Shown: in pieces, positions 7,279 to 14,065 of the stretch | Layout: every line of letters starts with the position of its first letter | Position numbering within the stretch: the first letter of the stretch is position 1 | From: Blastocatellia bacterium | Lineage (GTDB): Bacteria > Acidobacteriota > Blastocatellia > Pyrinomonadales > Pyrinomonadaceae | Direction of reading: 5' to 3' | Length of the DNA: 14,745 nt | Assembly: GCA_013695195.1 (NCBI GenBank) | Contig: JACDAY010000259.1 | Coordinates: 1 to 14,745 of the forward strand | Made by a program: the position numbers and the translations under genes | The notes under the pieces: model-generated | Told to the model about the DNA's origin: nothing | Database searches by the model: none | What the model saw: the letters and a program-made list of their open reading frames with translations, nothing else

Positions 7279-8219
7279 GAAGTAAGTTCAAAGTTCAGGG
7301 TTCAAAGTTCAAAGCCGAAAGTCCAAAGTCCAAGGTCCAAATTCCAAAGTCGAAAGTTGAGGCCGGACGAAAAGAAAAGGGATTTCGGGAAGTAAGATCA
7401 TCTCCACACCCCTCATCCCTCATCTTTGGTGTTTCGCCCGTGCTCGAAGCCTTGCGTGCAAATTCGCGGCGGATCGATAAGATCGTGATTGCGGAAGGTG
7501 CGAAGGAGCGTCGCCTGCAGGAGATAGTCGAACTCGCGCGTCAAAATAATGTTTTGATTATTCGTGTATCCCGCGACAGCCTTTCCAAACTTGTCGCTGA
7601 TGGTGCAAATCATCAGGGCGTAGCCGCTTACACGGCTTCGGGTAATTATCTTGCCACCGAAGAAATTCTCGATGGAATTGAGGCAAACGCGCTGCTTGTC
7701 GTGCTCGACGGCGTTGAAGATCCGCGAAATTTGGGCGCTATTCTGCGAACCGTCGAATGCGCCGGCGCCGATGGCGTTTTTATTCCCGAACGCCGGGCTG
7801 TGGGTCTGACCGATACGGTTGCAAAATCTTCGGCCGGGGCGGTTGAACACGTTAAAGTATCGAAAGTTGCCAACCTGAACCGTCTAATAGAAGAGTTAAA
7901 GGAACGCAATATTTGGGTGGTAGGCACAAGCGGTAACGCCGGAATGAGTTATACCGAATGGGACTGGAAACAGCCGACCGCACTAGTTTTGGGCGGCGAA
8001 GGCAGCGGGCTTCACCGCCTGGTTGCCGAAAACTGCGACGTTTTGGTAAAAATACCGATGTATGGAAGAATAGAATCGTTGAACGTATCGGTCGCGGCGG
8101 GCGTTGTATTGTTCGAAGCAGTCAGGCAGAGAGTTCGGAGTTCCAAGTTCAAAGTTCCGAGTTCCGACCGGGCTTCTCATTTTGAACTCGAAACTCGGAA
8201 CTCGGAACTCGAAACTTAA
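7275..8219 (+). CDS. rlmB: SpoU-family 23S rRNA 2'-O-methyltransferase RlmB with repeat-encoded N- and C-terminal extensions
   Basis: RlmB methylates a ribose in the 23S rRNA peptidyl-transferase region using S-adenosylmethionine (G2251 in E. coli). The core starts at IFGVSPVLEALR (50-61) with the small substrate-binding domain, the family motif HQGVAA (113-118), then the SPOUT knot: VVLDGVEDPRNLGAILRT (142-159; Asn152, Arg158), VLGGEGSGL (238-246) and IPMYGRIESLNVSVAAGV (260-277). This is a complete set of motifs 1-3. Length is 314 against about 245 for E. coli. The excess lies at both ends: residues 3-30 are four 7-residue repeats (SKFKVQG, SKFKAES, PKSKVQI, PKSKVEA) and about 288-314 (SSKFKVPSS onward) also comes from DNA heptamers. 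No ATG, GTG or TTG occurs between the ATG at 7275 and residue 56, so the N-terminal extension cannot be avoided by choosing a later start. The start overlaps the previous stop (ATGA); the next gene begins 6 bp after the stop. Confidence 0.88.
   Translation: MRSKFKVQGSKFKAESPKSKVQIPKSKVEAGRKEKGFREVRSSPHPSSLIFGVSPVLEALRANSRRIDKIVIAEGAKERRLQEIVELARQNNVLIIRVSRDSLSKLVADGANHQGVAAYTASGNYLATEEILDGIEANALLVVLDGVEDPRNLGAILRTVECAGADGVFIPERRAVGLTDTVAKSSAGAVEHVKVSKVANLNRLIEELKERNIWVVGTSGNAGMSYTEWDWKQPTALVLGGEGSGLHRLVAENCDVLVKIPMYGRIESLNVSVAAGVVLFEAVRQRVRSSKFKVPSSDRASHFELETRNSELET
7284..7360 (+). repeat. Eleven uninterrupted heptamer repeats at the 5' end of rlmB
   Basis: Units of 7 bp run without a phase break: AAGTTCA twice, GGGTTCA, AAGTTCA, AAGCCGA, AAGTCCA twice, AGGTCCA, AATTCCA, AAGTCGA and AAGTTGA. 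Three units make 21 bp, so the encoded peptide repeats every 7 residues. A second heptamer, CCCTCAT, occurs twice in tandem at 7410-7423, just before the conserved RlmB core. This is a short tandemly repeated repetitive (STRR-type) array, not a CRISPR array, as there are no spacers. Confidence 0.85.
8131..8218 (+). repeat. Inverted heptamer arrays (five plus five) forming a long hairpin at the 3' end of rlmB
   Basis: The left arm (8131-8165) is five heptamers of GAGTTCC type. The right arm (8184-8218) is five of the inverted type (GAACTCG), the last running into the stop codon. Arms 8133-8164 and 8184-8215 match as an inverted repeat at 26 of 32 positions around a 19-nt spacer. All of it is translated as the RlmB C-terminus. 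In RNA the stem would end 2 bases before the stop and 10 bases before the next ATG, so it could affect termination, RNA stability or translation of the downstream gene (inference). Confidence 0.8.
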
Positions 8220-8225
8220 AAGACT

Positions 8226-8759
8226 ATGTTTTGCCCTAAATGTGGAGTACAGAATCCGGAAACCGGTAAATTTTGCCGAAGCTGCGGCACCGATCTCGGC
8301 AACATTACGGACGCACTATCGGGAAAGCTAAGGAAATCTCAGGCCTTGGTCGATAAAAAAGGTAAACCCGTAAATTTCGAAGGTGCGATAACAAAGACTT
8401 TTACCGGTTTTGCCTTCCTGATCATCGCCATCATTTTAGCGATAACCGGAGCGGCTGGCGCTAAAGTTTGGTGGTTCTGGATGCTGATCCCTGCATTCGG
8501 AAGTTTAGGAGCGGGCGTGGCTCAATATATTCAGCTTAAAAAGCAGGAAAGCGGAAATTCCACGATTGCCGGGCCTGATGATCGAAACGTTCTAATCGCG
8601 AATCAAAACGCCGCATTGCCGCCGCTTCAAACCGAGTATGTCTCGCCCGAATCACGTTACAAAACCGGCGATCTCGTTCCGCCAAGCGTCACCGACGGCA
8701 CAACCAAACATCTGGAAATGAACTCCGAAGGCGAGACGATGACGCTTCCGAAAAGATAA
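8226..8759 (+). CDS. Small zinc-ribbon membrane protein
   Basis: The N-terminus is a zinc_ribbon_2-type CX2CX10CX2C motif (Cys3, Cys6, Cys17, Cys20, in CPKCGVQNPETGKFCRSCG). A short charged linker follows, then two hydrophobic segments, about 59-77 (TGFAFLIIAIILAITGAAG) and 80-100 (VWWFWMLIPAFGSLGAGVAQY). The remaining ~75 residues are polar and Pro/Thr-rich, ending near PPSVTDGTTKHLEM, a tail that I recall from small zinc-ribbon proteins of acidobacteria. Both termini are probably cytoplasmic, given the zinc ribbon and the hairpin of two helices. Function is unknown. It lies 6 bp after the rlmB stop, right behind the repeat-derived hairpin, with only a weak purine stretch as ribosome site, so translation may depend on coupling to rlmB. 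The palindrome at 8787-8914 follows its stop by 28 bases. Confidence 0.82.
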   Translation: MFCPKCGVQNPETGKFCRSCGTDLGNITDALSGKLRKSQALVDKKGKPVNFEGAITKTFTGFAFLIIAIILAITGAAGAKVWWFWMLIPAFGSLGAGVAQYIQLKKQESGNSTIAGPDDRNVLIANQNAALPPLQTEYVSPESRYKTGDLVPPSVTDGTTKHLEMNSEGETMTLPKR

Positions 8760-8786
8760 ATTTTTCCGCGTCATTCTCCTACGTTT

Positions 8787-8914
8787 CTTGTTCCTCTTGT
8801 TCCGTGTGTTCATCCTGTTCCGTGGTTCATTCTTACTCTTCCAAGGTTGAGATCAAATCAGGAAATAAGAATGAACCACGGAACAGGATGAAAAAGAAAA
8901 ATAAGAGGAACAAG
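8787..8914. repeat. 128-bp symmetric palindromic element, copy 1
   Basis: Two perfect inverted arms nest symmetrically: 8811-8835 with 8866-8890 (25 bp) and 8787-8798 with 8903-8914 (12 bp), separated on each side by 12 unmatched bases, around a 30-nt centre (8836-8865). The arms contain recurring GTTCC/GGAAC units. It lies between convergent genes and may end transcription or protect mRNA from both sides, but it has no classical T-tract. A related, more diverged copy lies at 12883-12987. The rest of 8760-9049 holds nothing I recognise. Confidence 0.85.
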
Positions 8915-9049
8915 ACGATTTAACAAAAGATAACTTTCCGACCGCAACCCATCGTGAAAATCTTCCCACGTCGATGGAACCCAATAGATGATAATTTAAA
9001 CCATTTCTTAATCATCGGTTATCGATTATTCCAAAAATAAAAAGAGCGG

Positions 9050-11206
9050 CTATTTTCGTACTACTACTCTCGCATTACCGGCATTTCCCTGCGAGTCAAA
9101 AACGCGAAGCGTAACGGTATATTCGCCGGAATTTCTAACCGGAATTTCTACTGTGTAACGCTCATTGGGCGAATCGGAAATGCCATCGTCGGCAAAAACC
9201 GTTTGCCATTCACCGCCGTTTACATTGAATTCCGCCCGGGTTAGATAACTCGACTTATCCGAAGCCGTGAAAGCAACACGAGCTTTTTCACCGGTTATCT
9301 GCGGTGTTCCACTAGGAGCAACGCTCGGCTGCCCGTTATCTATGTCGAACGGCTCGCTGATCCTTTCTCCTGTAAGTGCCAGGCCCGGCGGATTTTCGGG
9401 AGCATCTTTTGCGATAATTTTCAGTAAATATCGGCCGTCTGCAAGAGACTGCCCGTCGATAGTGTAAAAGTTTTCTGCAATATCTTCGCGCAAAAGCTTA
9501 TAGTTTGCATCGGTGATTTCTTTATAATATACGCTGTAAAATAACTTATCGCCGTTTCGGTCTTCTGCCGTCCATTGAAACGATTTCGCACTTCGCTGAT
9601 ATACGCGCCGCGGGGGAACCGAGACGTTCGGAATGCCGAAGGCCTGCGAGTCGAGCCCCGAAAGTTCGATATTCGGATCGATCTGGATCGGAGGATTTGA
9701 TATCAAGCCTATATTTGCCTGCAATATCTGAATCGCAAGAACTTCCGGAGCTATATTTCTTGAAAGATAAGAAACGCTGACCTCGCTTAAGGATGCCGAG
9801 CCTCCTGAACTTTTGAGAATCGAGCGCCACTGCAGATATTTTGCGCTTGGACTGGCAATTTGTCCGCTGTTATCTCTGGTATTGACAGTGCTCCAGGCGC
9901 TCCAGGTTTCGTCGGAGCGCTCGGTGTTGCCGGAACGGGTTTGAATCTGCACATTTCCGCCGGAACGCCACCATATCCTGCCCCACGAAGCCGAGTTTCC
10001 TGCATCCATAACCTCGGATTCGTAAATTCCTTCGGAAAGAGTTTCGGGCCCGATCCGAAACAATCTACCCTGATTGCTCGATGTCGCGTAAAGATTCGAG
10101 CCCATGCTTTTGATCGTCGAGATCTGATTAGTGTCGGACTGCAAAACAAGCGTTTCCCGTCCGTCGTTGCCTATGCTGTAAATTCTGCCTTTGTCGGATG
10201 TCCCGAGCAGCACGCCGCTGCCGGCCGGATTTGCATAAATGGAAAAGCCTGCGACAGTGGGTGAAGACCAAATAATATCGCTGGCTCCGTTGGGCAATAT
10301 TCGATAGACGGCGGATTTCGCGCCGGTCAGATCATATCTGCTCTTTTGCGGAGGCTCGGGCATCAATGGCGAAGGCCTGCCAGCGGTAATTGTTTTTTTG
10401 GCAGGAGTTGCGGCCGCAGCCGGTACAGCCGGAGTTGCCGTTGAAGCTGACTCGCCTAAAGCTAATGCATATACCGAACCGTCCGGTCCGACCGCAAGCT
10501 CGTGAATCTCGCGCAGCGGTGAATCGAGCAGGGCAAATGGCTTTCCGTCCGGGCCGAATCTCATTACCACGCCGCTGGAGTCCGTGCCGGCGTATAAATT
10601 GCCGAGTTTATCGGTTGTTAAAGTTATGATATGAGTTTCACTGGTATCGAAAAGCAAAGACGATTCCGGCGAAGCATTGGCCGAACGCACACGATAGATC
10701 TTACCGCTTTCACCAGTGCCGACGGCAAGGCTGCCGTCATTCATCAGCGCAAGCGACCAGATATATTTCTCTTTCGCATCGAAATAAACTTCGGCTTTTC
10801 CGGCAGCGTCGATCCGATAAACCTTGCCGTCCGGCGATGTGCCTGCAAAAACCTCGCCGTTCTTTCCGATAGCCAGAGCTTGAACATTCAGCTCATTCAG
10901 ATCCGTAAAAAGAACGCCGGCGCCGTTGGGGCCGACTTTATATATCCGCCCATCACCGCCTGTGCCTAGAAACACGTTTCCGCTTTCATCTACTGCGCTC
11001 GACCAAATGTAAGGCTGTTCTGTTTTATAAACCTCCGTAAATTTCGGAGCCAGCGTGATCGTGCCGTTATTATCGATGGAAACGCTGCGTGCATCACCTT
11101 TAAGGACTTCCGCACGGGAATTAATAGTCCAGATCGAAGGTTCAACGGCGTCCACCGTAAATGAAAATAACAAAATAAGAAAAAGCGGCAAAAGCAATTT
11201 GTTCAT
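9050..11206 (-). CDS. Secreted seven-bladed beta-propeller protein with C-terminal Ig/Fn3-like domains
   Basis: A Sec signal peptide covers about residues 1-20 (MNKLLLPLFLILLFSFTVDA). Seven repeats of the form W/A-x-AVD..GNVFAGT..DGKVYRI.P.G follow, near 67-95, 107-136, 149-174, 192-221, 234-308, 319-350 and 361-390, which is what one beta-propeller needs. The fifth repeat is interrupted by an Ala/Pro/Thr-rich insert (about 252-292) between LALGES and SAVYRILPNG. Residues ~395-482 look like a beta-sandwich, ~485-622 like a fibronectin-III-like region (SFQWTAEDRNGDKLFYSVYY, then GRYLLKIIAKD), and ~625-718 like an Ig-like domain ending in YTVTLRVFDSQGNAGNARVVVRK. No protease or hydrolase motif is visible. 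It is probably a periplasmic or surface binding protein whose ligand is unknown. The ATG at 11206 has no clear Shine-Dalgarno site. Convergent with the zinc-ribbon gene ending at 8759. Confidence 0.85.
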   Translation of the reverse strand: MNKLLLPLFLILLFSFTVDAVEPSIWTINSRAEVLKGDARSVSIDNNGTITLAPKFTEVYKTEQPYIWSSAVDESGNVFLGTGGDGRIYKVGPNGAGVLFTDLNELNVQALAIGKNGEVFAGTSPDGKVYRIDAAGKAEVYFDAKEKYIWSLALMNDGSLAVGTGESGKIYRVRSANASPESSLLFDTSETHIITLTTDKLGNLYAGTDSSGVVMRFGPDGKPFALLDSPLREIHELAVGPDGSVYALALGESASTATPAVPAAAATPAKKTITAGRPSPLMPEPPQKSRYDLTGAKSAVYRILPNGASDIIWSSPTVAGFSIYANPAGSGVLLGTSDKGRIYSIGNDGRETLVLQSDTNQISTIKSMGSNLYATSSNQGRLFRIGPETLSEGIYESEVMDAGNSASWGRIWWRSGGNVQIQTRSGNTERSDETWSAWSTVNTRDNSGQIASPSAKYLQWRSILKSSGGSASLSEVSVSYLSRNIAPEVLAIQILQANIGLISNPPIQIDPNIELSGLDSQAFGIPNVSVPPRRVYQRSAKSFQWTAEDRNGDKLFYSVYYKEITDANYKLLREDIAENFYTIDGQSLADGRYLLKIIAKDAPENPPGLALTGERISEPFDIDNGQPSVAPSGTPQITGEKARVAFTASDKSSYLTRAEFNVNGGEWQTVFADDGISDSPNERYTVEIPVRNSGEYTVTLRVFDSQGNAGNARVVVRK

Positions 11207-11276
11207 GGGAATTAATAATTAGGTTCTGTGGCGTTTATTTTTATAGGCGGCGTTAGTCGTCTTTTTCCTAAGTATA

Positions 11277-11306
11277 AACATAATTTCGCGCGAAAAGACA
11301 CCGCAA
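11277..11306 (-). promoter_or_regulatory. Possible promoter with a 12-bp palindrome in the spacer, upstream of the propeller gene
   Basis: On the minus strand, TTGCGG (11306-11301) and TATGTT (11282-11277) are 18 bp apart; a second -10-like TATACT overlaps just downstream (11276-11271). The spacer holds the perfect palindrome TTTCGCGCGAAA (11284-11295), well placed for a repressor to block RNA polymerase. The leader would be about 60 bases. Match quality is moderate. Confidence 0.35.
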
Positions 11307-11354
11307 GTTTTCGCCGGGGGCGTCACTCAGGATTACGCCGGTACATATGAGATG

Positions 11355-12701
11355 TTATATTTTCCCAGCCGACGAAACCTTTTTCCCCCCAGGCCTGTCC
11401 CTTATTGCTGCAGCGGATTCTCCTTCTATAAACATCACCGCGTCGCGCAATTCTTCAGCATTACCTGTGATCAGCCGGGCGCTGCGTTCGCGGGTGAGAT
11501 ACGCCCAAAACCATTCGAGCAATACATAAACCCGATTGCGAAATCCGATCAAGAACACCACATGTAGAAAGAGCCACATCATCCAGGCAATAAAGCCGGA
11601 AAAGTGCCAGCCCTGAATATCGGCGATCGCTTTACTGCGGCCGATAGTGGCCATGGTGCCTTTATCGACATAACGAAAATCAGTGCGAGCCGCGCCTTTA
11701 AGATCGCTCAAAATATTCGCGGCCGTTGCCGAACCCATTTGCATTGCGGCAGGACTCACGCCAGGAACCGGCTCGCCGTTCGACTGTTTTAACGACGCCA
11801 TGTCGCCGATCACAAAAATATTCTTATAATCCGGAATCGTCAGATCCGGCTGCACAAAAACGCGTCCCGCTTTATCCGTTTCGGCGCCCAGCTGTTTTCC
11901 AAGCGGCGATGCGGCGACACCTGTTGCCCAAAGCACGACATCGCACTCAATCCAATCTTCGCCGACCTTTACGCGGCCAGATTCGATCTCTGTAACAAAG
12001 CTGTTCAGGCGGACCTCGACTCCGATATCTTCAAGCTGCTTTTTTGCGCTCTCAGAGAGATCTTTCGCAAAAGTGCCGAGCACGCGATCCGATCCTTCGA
12101 ATAGCAAGACCTTCGCTTTAGTCGTGTCGATCGCCTTAAAATCTTTTGCGAGAGCCTGGCGGGCGATGTCCGCGATCGCACCGGCAAGCTCGACGCCGGT
12201 CGGCCCGCCGCCGACCACGACAAAATTCAGAGGCTCGTGCGTTCCGGTCAAATACGCTTCGCGCTCGGCAAGCTCGAAAGCCAGCAAAATACGCCTACGC
12301 ATTTCGACCGCATCCTCGATAGTTTTCAGGCCTGGCGCCGCACGCTCCCAATCGTCATTTCCAAAATAAGAATGCCTTGCTCCTGCTGCAATTATTAGAT
12401 AATCGAACGGAATCTCCGCGCCGTTTTCCAATCTCACAGTCTGTTTATCTTTATCAAAACCGACAGCTTCGCCAAGAATCACTTCGATATTCTTTGCATT
12501 GTGGAGGATACGGCGTATCGGTGATGCGATCTCGCCCGGCGAGAGAACGGCGGTCGCTACCTGATACAGCAAGGGTTGAAAGACGTGGTGGTTCTTGCGG
12601 TCGATCAGGGTTACGTCAACGTGTTTGCCGGCCATAGCCCTTGCTGCCCAAAGGCCTCCAAAACCACCGCCGACGATGATTATCCTGGGCCTGTTTTTCA
12701 T
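11355..12701 (-). CDS. ndh: Type II NADH:quinone oxidoreductase (NDH-2)
   Basis: NDH-2 is a single-subunit, non-proton-pumping flavoenzyme that passes electrons from NADH to quinone at the inner face of the membrane. Features: FAD-binding Rossmann motif RIIIVGGGFGGLWAAR (6-21), the HHVFQPLLYQVAT block (38-50) typical of the family, LIIAAGARHSYFG (102-114), a second nucleotide-binding motif VVVGGGPTGVELAGAIAD (161-178), VLWATGV (256-262), NIFVIGDMAS (294-303) with the FAD-contacting Asp, and PAAMQMGSATAANI (317-330). The end (about 365-403, WHFSGFIAWMMWLFLHVVFLIGF onward) is hydrophobic and aromatic, as expected for membrane attachment. The length of 448 is normal. The ATG at 12701 has a good Shine-Dalgarno site (CGGAGG, minus strand of 12709-12714) 7 bases upstream. 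Flanking gaps suggest it is transcribed on its own. Confidence 0.92.
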   Translation of the reverse strand: MKNRPRIIIVGGGFGGLWAARAMAGKHVDVTLIDRKNHHVFQPLLYQVATAVLSPGEIASPIRRILHNAKNIEVILGEAVGFDKDKQTVRLENGAEIPFDYLIIAAGARHSYFGNDDWERAAPGLKTIEDAVEMRRRILLAFELAEREAYLTGTHEPLNFVVVGGGPTGVELAGAIADIARQALAKDFKAIDTTKAKVLLFEGSDRVLGTFAKDLSESAKKQLEDIGVEVRLNSFVTEIESGRVKVGEDWIECDVVLWATGVAASPLGKQLGAETDKAGRVFVQPDLTIPDYKNIFVIGDMASLKQSNGEPVPGVSPAAMQMGSATAANILSDLKGAARTDFRYVDKGTMATIGRSKAIADIQGWHFSGFIAWMMWLFLHVVFLIGFRNRVYVLLEWFWAYLTRERSARLITGNAEELRDAVMFIEGESAAAIRDRPGGKKVSSAGKI

Positions 12702-12783
12702 AAATCTGCCTCCGCAATTCAGCGCGAAAATGCCGCTGCAGTACGTTACTCACAGAATAACATAGCTGATAAATGCTTGCCGC

Positions 12784-12818
12784 CGGTTATCAGTTATCAG
12801 TTTTCAGTTGTCAGCTAT
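12784..12818 (+). repeat. Five heptamers of CAGTTGT type upstream of ndh
   Basis: Consecutive units CGGTTAT, CAGTTAT, CAGTTTT, CAGTTGT and CAGCTAT (plus strand), 35 bp with no phase break. The same family in the same number of units and the same strand lies inside aroE at 14350-14384. Confidence 0.75.
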
Positions 12819-12882
12819 TCCGAAGAGTAATTTCTTATAGTGCTTTGGCTCCGTTGTAGCGCGCAAGCGTTTGATTTCTTCG

Positions 12883-12987
12883 TGTTCCTCTTACTCATTC
12901 CTGTTCTTCTTGTTCCGTGATTAATTCTTATTTCCTGATTTGATCCGGGAATGAAAGAGTAACCACAGAACAAGAAAAGGAGGAACA
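12883..12987. repeat. Palindromic element, copy 2 (diverged)
   Basis: Arms 12907-12923 and 12960-12976 match as an inverted repeat at 15 of 17 positions; outer arms TGTTCCTC (12883-12890) and GAGGAACA (12980-12987) are perfect. The copy shares an exact 22-nt stretch with copy 1, in opposite orientation (12924-12945 against 8851-8872), so they are one family. The flank GATTTAGCAAAAAGAT after the right arm matches the copy 1 flank GATTTAACAAAAGAT in the same orientation. It lies 3' of the ThiF-like gene. Confidence 0.75.
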
Positions 12988-13025
12988 AGAGGATTTAGCA
13001 AAAAGATTTCCTATGTCAACAGAGA

Positions 13026-14045
13026 CTAAACGCCGACGAATTTCGCATAGATGGACCGGGCCGCAGATACATCGTCCGTTCCGCGGATAATTGCCCGGGC
13101 ATCGCGAAAAATCGTCAACTCATAATCGTCAACCACAAATCGCACGAGATATTCGTTTTGTTTAACCTCGGCGATTTTCCGAAGGTTTTCAGCCAGAATC
13201 TTGAGATTCAGGCGTGTCGGCTTAGGCGGAGAGATCTGGACGGCATCTCGCCCGCAAAGAACGGCAGAAAATTCCTGTGATTCGCTGTCGAGAAATTCAA
13301 AACCGCGTTGACCGCATGTTTTGCAGTCGGGATTCAGAGCCTTGAGCTTTATCTTTCGCCAATCGTTTTGCCATATGTCGAACTGCATCAGCGAGTGGTG
13401 AAGAGACTTGAAATCGCCGACGAGAATCTTTATCGCTTCCGTGACCTGGACCGCCGAAATACTTGCGATTATAGGCATTATCACACCTGCCGTATCACAC
13501 GTCGGCGTGCTTCCGGCGTCAGGCATTTCTTCAAAGATACAGCGCAGACACGGCGTTTCGCCGGGAATTATCGTCATCGTCGTGCCATAGCCGGAAACCG
13601 CCGCGCCATAGACCCACGTTTTGTTGTGTTTTACGCAGGCGTCATTTAACAAATACCGAACCTGAAAATTATCGGTACCGTCTAAAACGAGGTCTACGTC
13701 TTTTATAAATCTCTCGATATTCGAATTATTTATATCGGCAATTATCGCTTCGACTTCAACTTCCGAATTGATCTCGGCGATGCGGCTCTTTGCGGCAATT
13801 ACTTTCGGCAAACGCTCCTCCGCATCGCTCTCTTTGTAGAGTGTTTGTCTTTGCAGATTAGTGAACTCGACAAAATCCCGGTCAATAATCCTCAGATTGC
13901 CAACGCCCGCACGGGCAAGCATCTCCGCGTGCGAAGCCCCGAGTGCACCGCAGCCGACAAGCAACACACGGGAATTCAACAGTTTTTCCTGGCCTGCCTT
14001 GCCGATTCCGGGGAATAAAATTTGGCGGCTGTAACGGCCGTTCAT
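13026..14045 (-). CDS. ThiF/MoeB/HesA-family sulfur-carrier adenylyltransferase
   Basis: Such E1-like enzymes use ATP to adenylate the C-terminus of a ubiquitin-like sulfur carrier (ThiS for thiamine, MoaD for molybdopterin). Numbering from ATG 14045: RYSRQILFPGIG at the start (4-15) is the family signature; GCGALGASHAEMLARAG (31-47) is the nucleotide-binding loop; IIDRDFVEFTNLQRQ (53-67) supplies Asp57, Asn63 and Arg66; Lys81 and LDGTDNF (121-127) follow. Two zinc cysteine pairs are present, CLRC (166, 169) and CKTC (241, 244), with Cys183 in TCDTAG as the likely thioester or acyl-disulfide cysteine. The last ~75 residues (CGRDAVQI onward, ending in IIRGTDDVSAARSIYAKFVGV) form the C-terminal domain common in Bacillus-type MoeB/ThiF. 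ThiF and MoeB cannot be told apart from sequence alone, and no carrier gene is in view. A TTG at 14054 is an alternative start; neither has a clear ribosome site. aroE lies about 20 bp upstream, so the two are probably cotranscribed. Confidence 0.87.
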   Translation of the reverse strand: MNGRYSRQILFPGIGKAGQEKLLNSRVLLVGCGALGASHAEMLARAGVGNLRIIDRDFVEFTNLQRQTLYKESDAEERLPKVIAAKSRIAEINSEVEVEAIIADINNSNIERFIKDVDLVLDGTDNFQVRYLLNDACVKHNKTWVYGAAVSGYGTTMTIIPGETPCLRCIFEEMPDAGSTPTCDTAGVIMPIIASISAVQVTEAIKILVGDFKSLHHSLMQFDIWQNDWRKIKLKALNPDCKTCGQRGFEFLDSESQEFSAVLCGRDAVQISPPKPTRLNLKILAENLRKIAEVKQNEYLVRFVVDDYELTIFRDARAIIRGTDDVSAARSIYAKFVGV

Positions 14046-14065
14046 TTTTTTCAATCTGATTTTTG

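Larger units (their letters stand above)
12702..13025. other. Gene-free 324-bp interval holding two repeat elements
   Basis: No ORF here looks real. The interval contains the upstream region of ndh (no convincing promoter seen), the five-heptamer array at 12784-12818 and the second palindrome copy at 12883-12987, which follows the stop of the ThiF-like gene on the minus strand by about 38 bases. Confidence 0.7.

Noticed and set aside
7284..7360. CRISPR array
   Set aside because: The repeats are 7 bp, directly adjacent, and have no spacers; the tract is translated as part of RlmB.
9034..9056. Terminator for the beta-propeller gene (AAAATA/TATTTT inverted pair with T-rich tract)
   Set aside because: The stem is short, has no G-C pairs and overlaps the end of the coding sequence; a T-rich stretch after the stop alone is not enough.
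11300..11345. Terminator hairpin after ndh (GGCGT/ACGCC)
   Set aside because: The stem is only 5 bp with an 11-nt loop and no T-tract follows on the minus strand.
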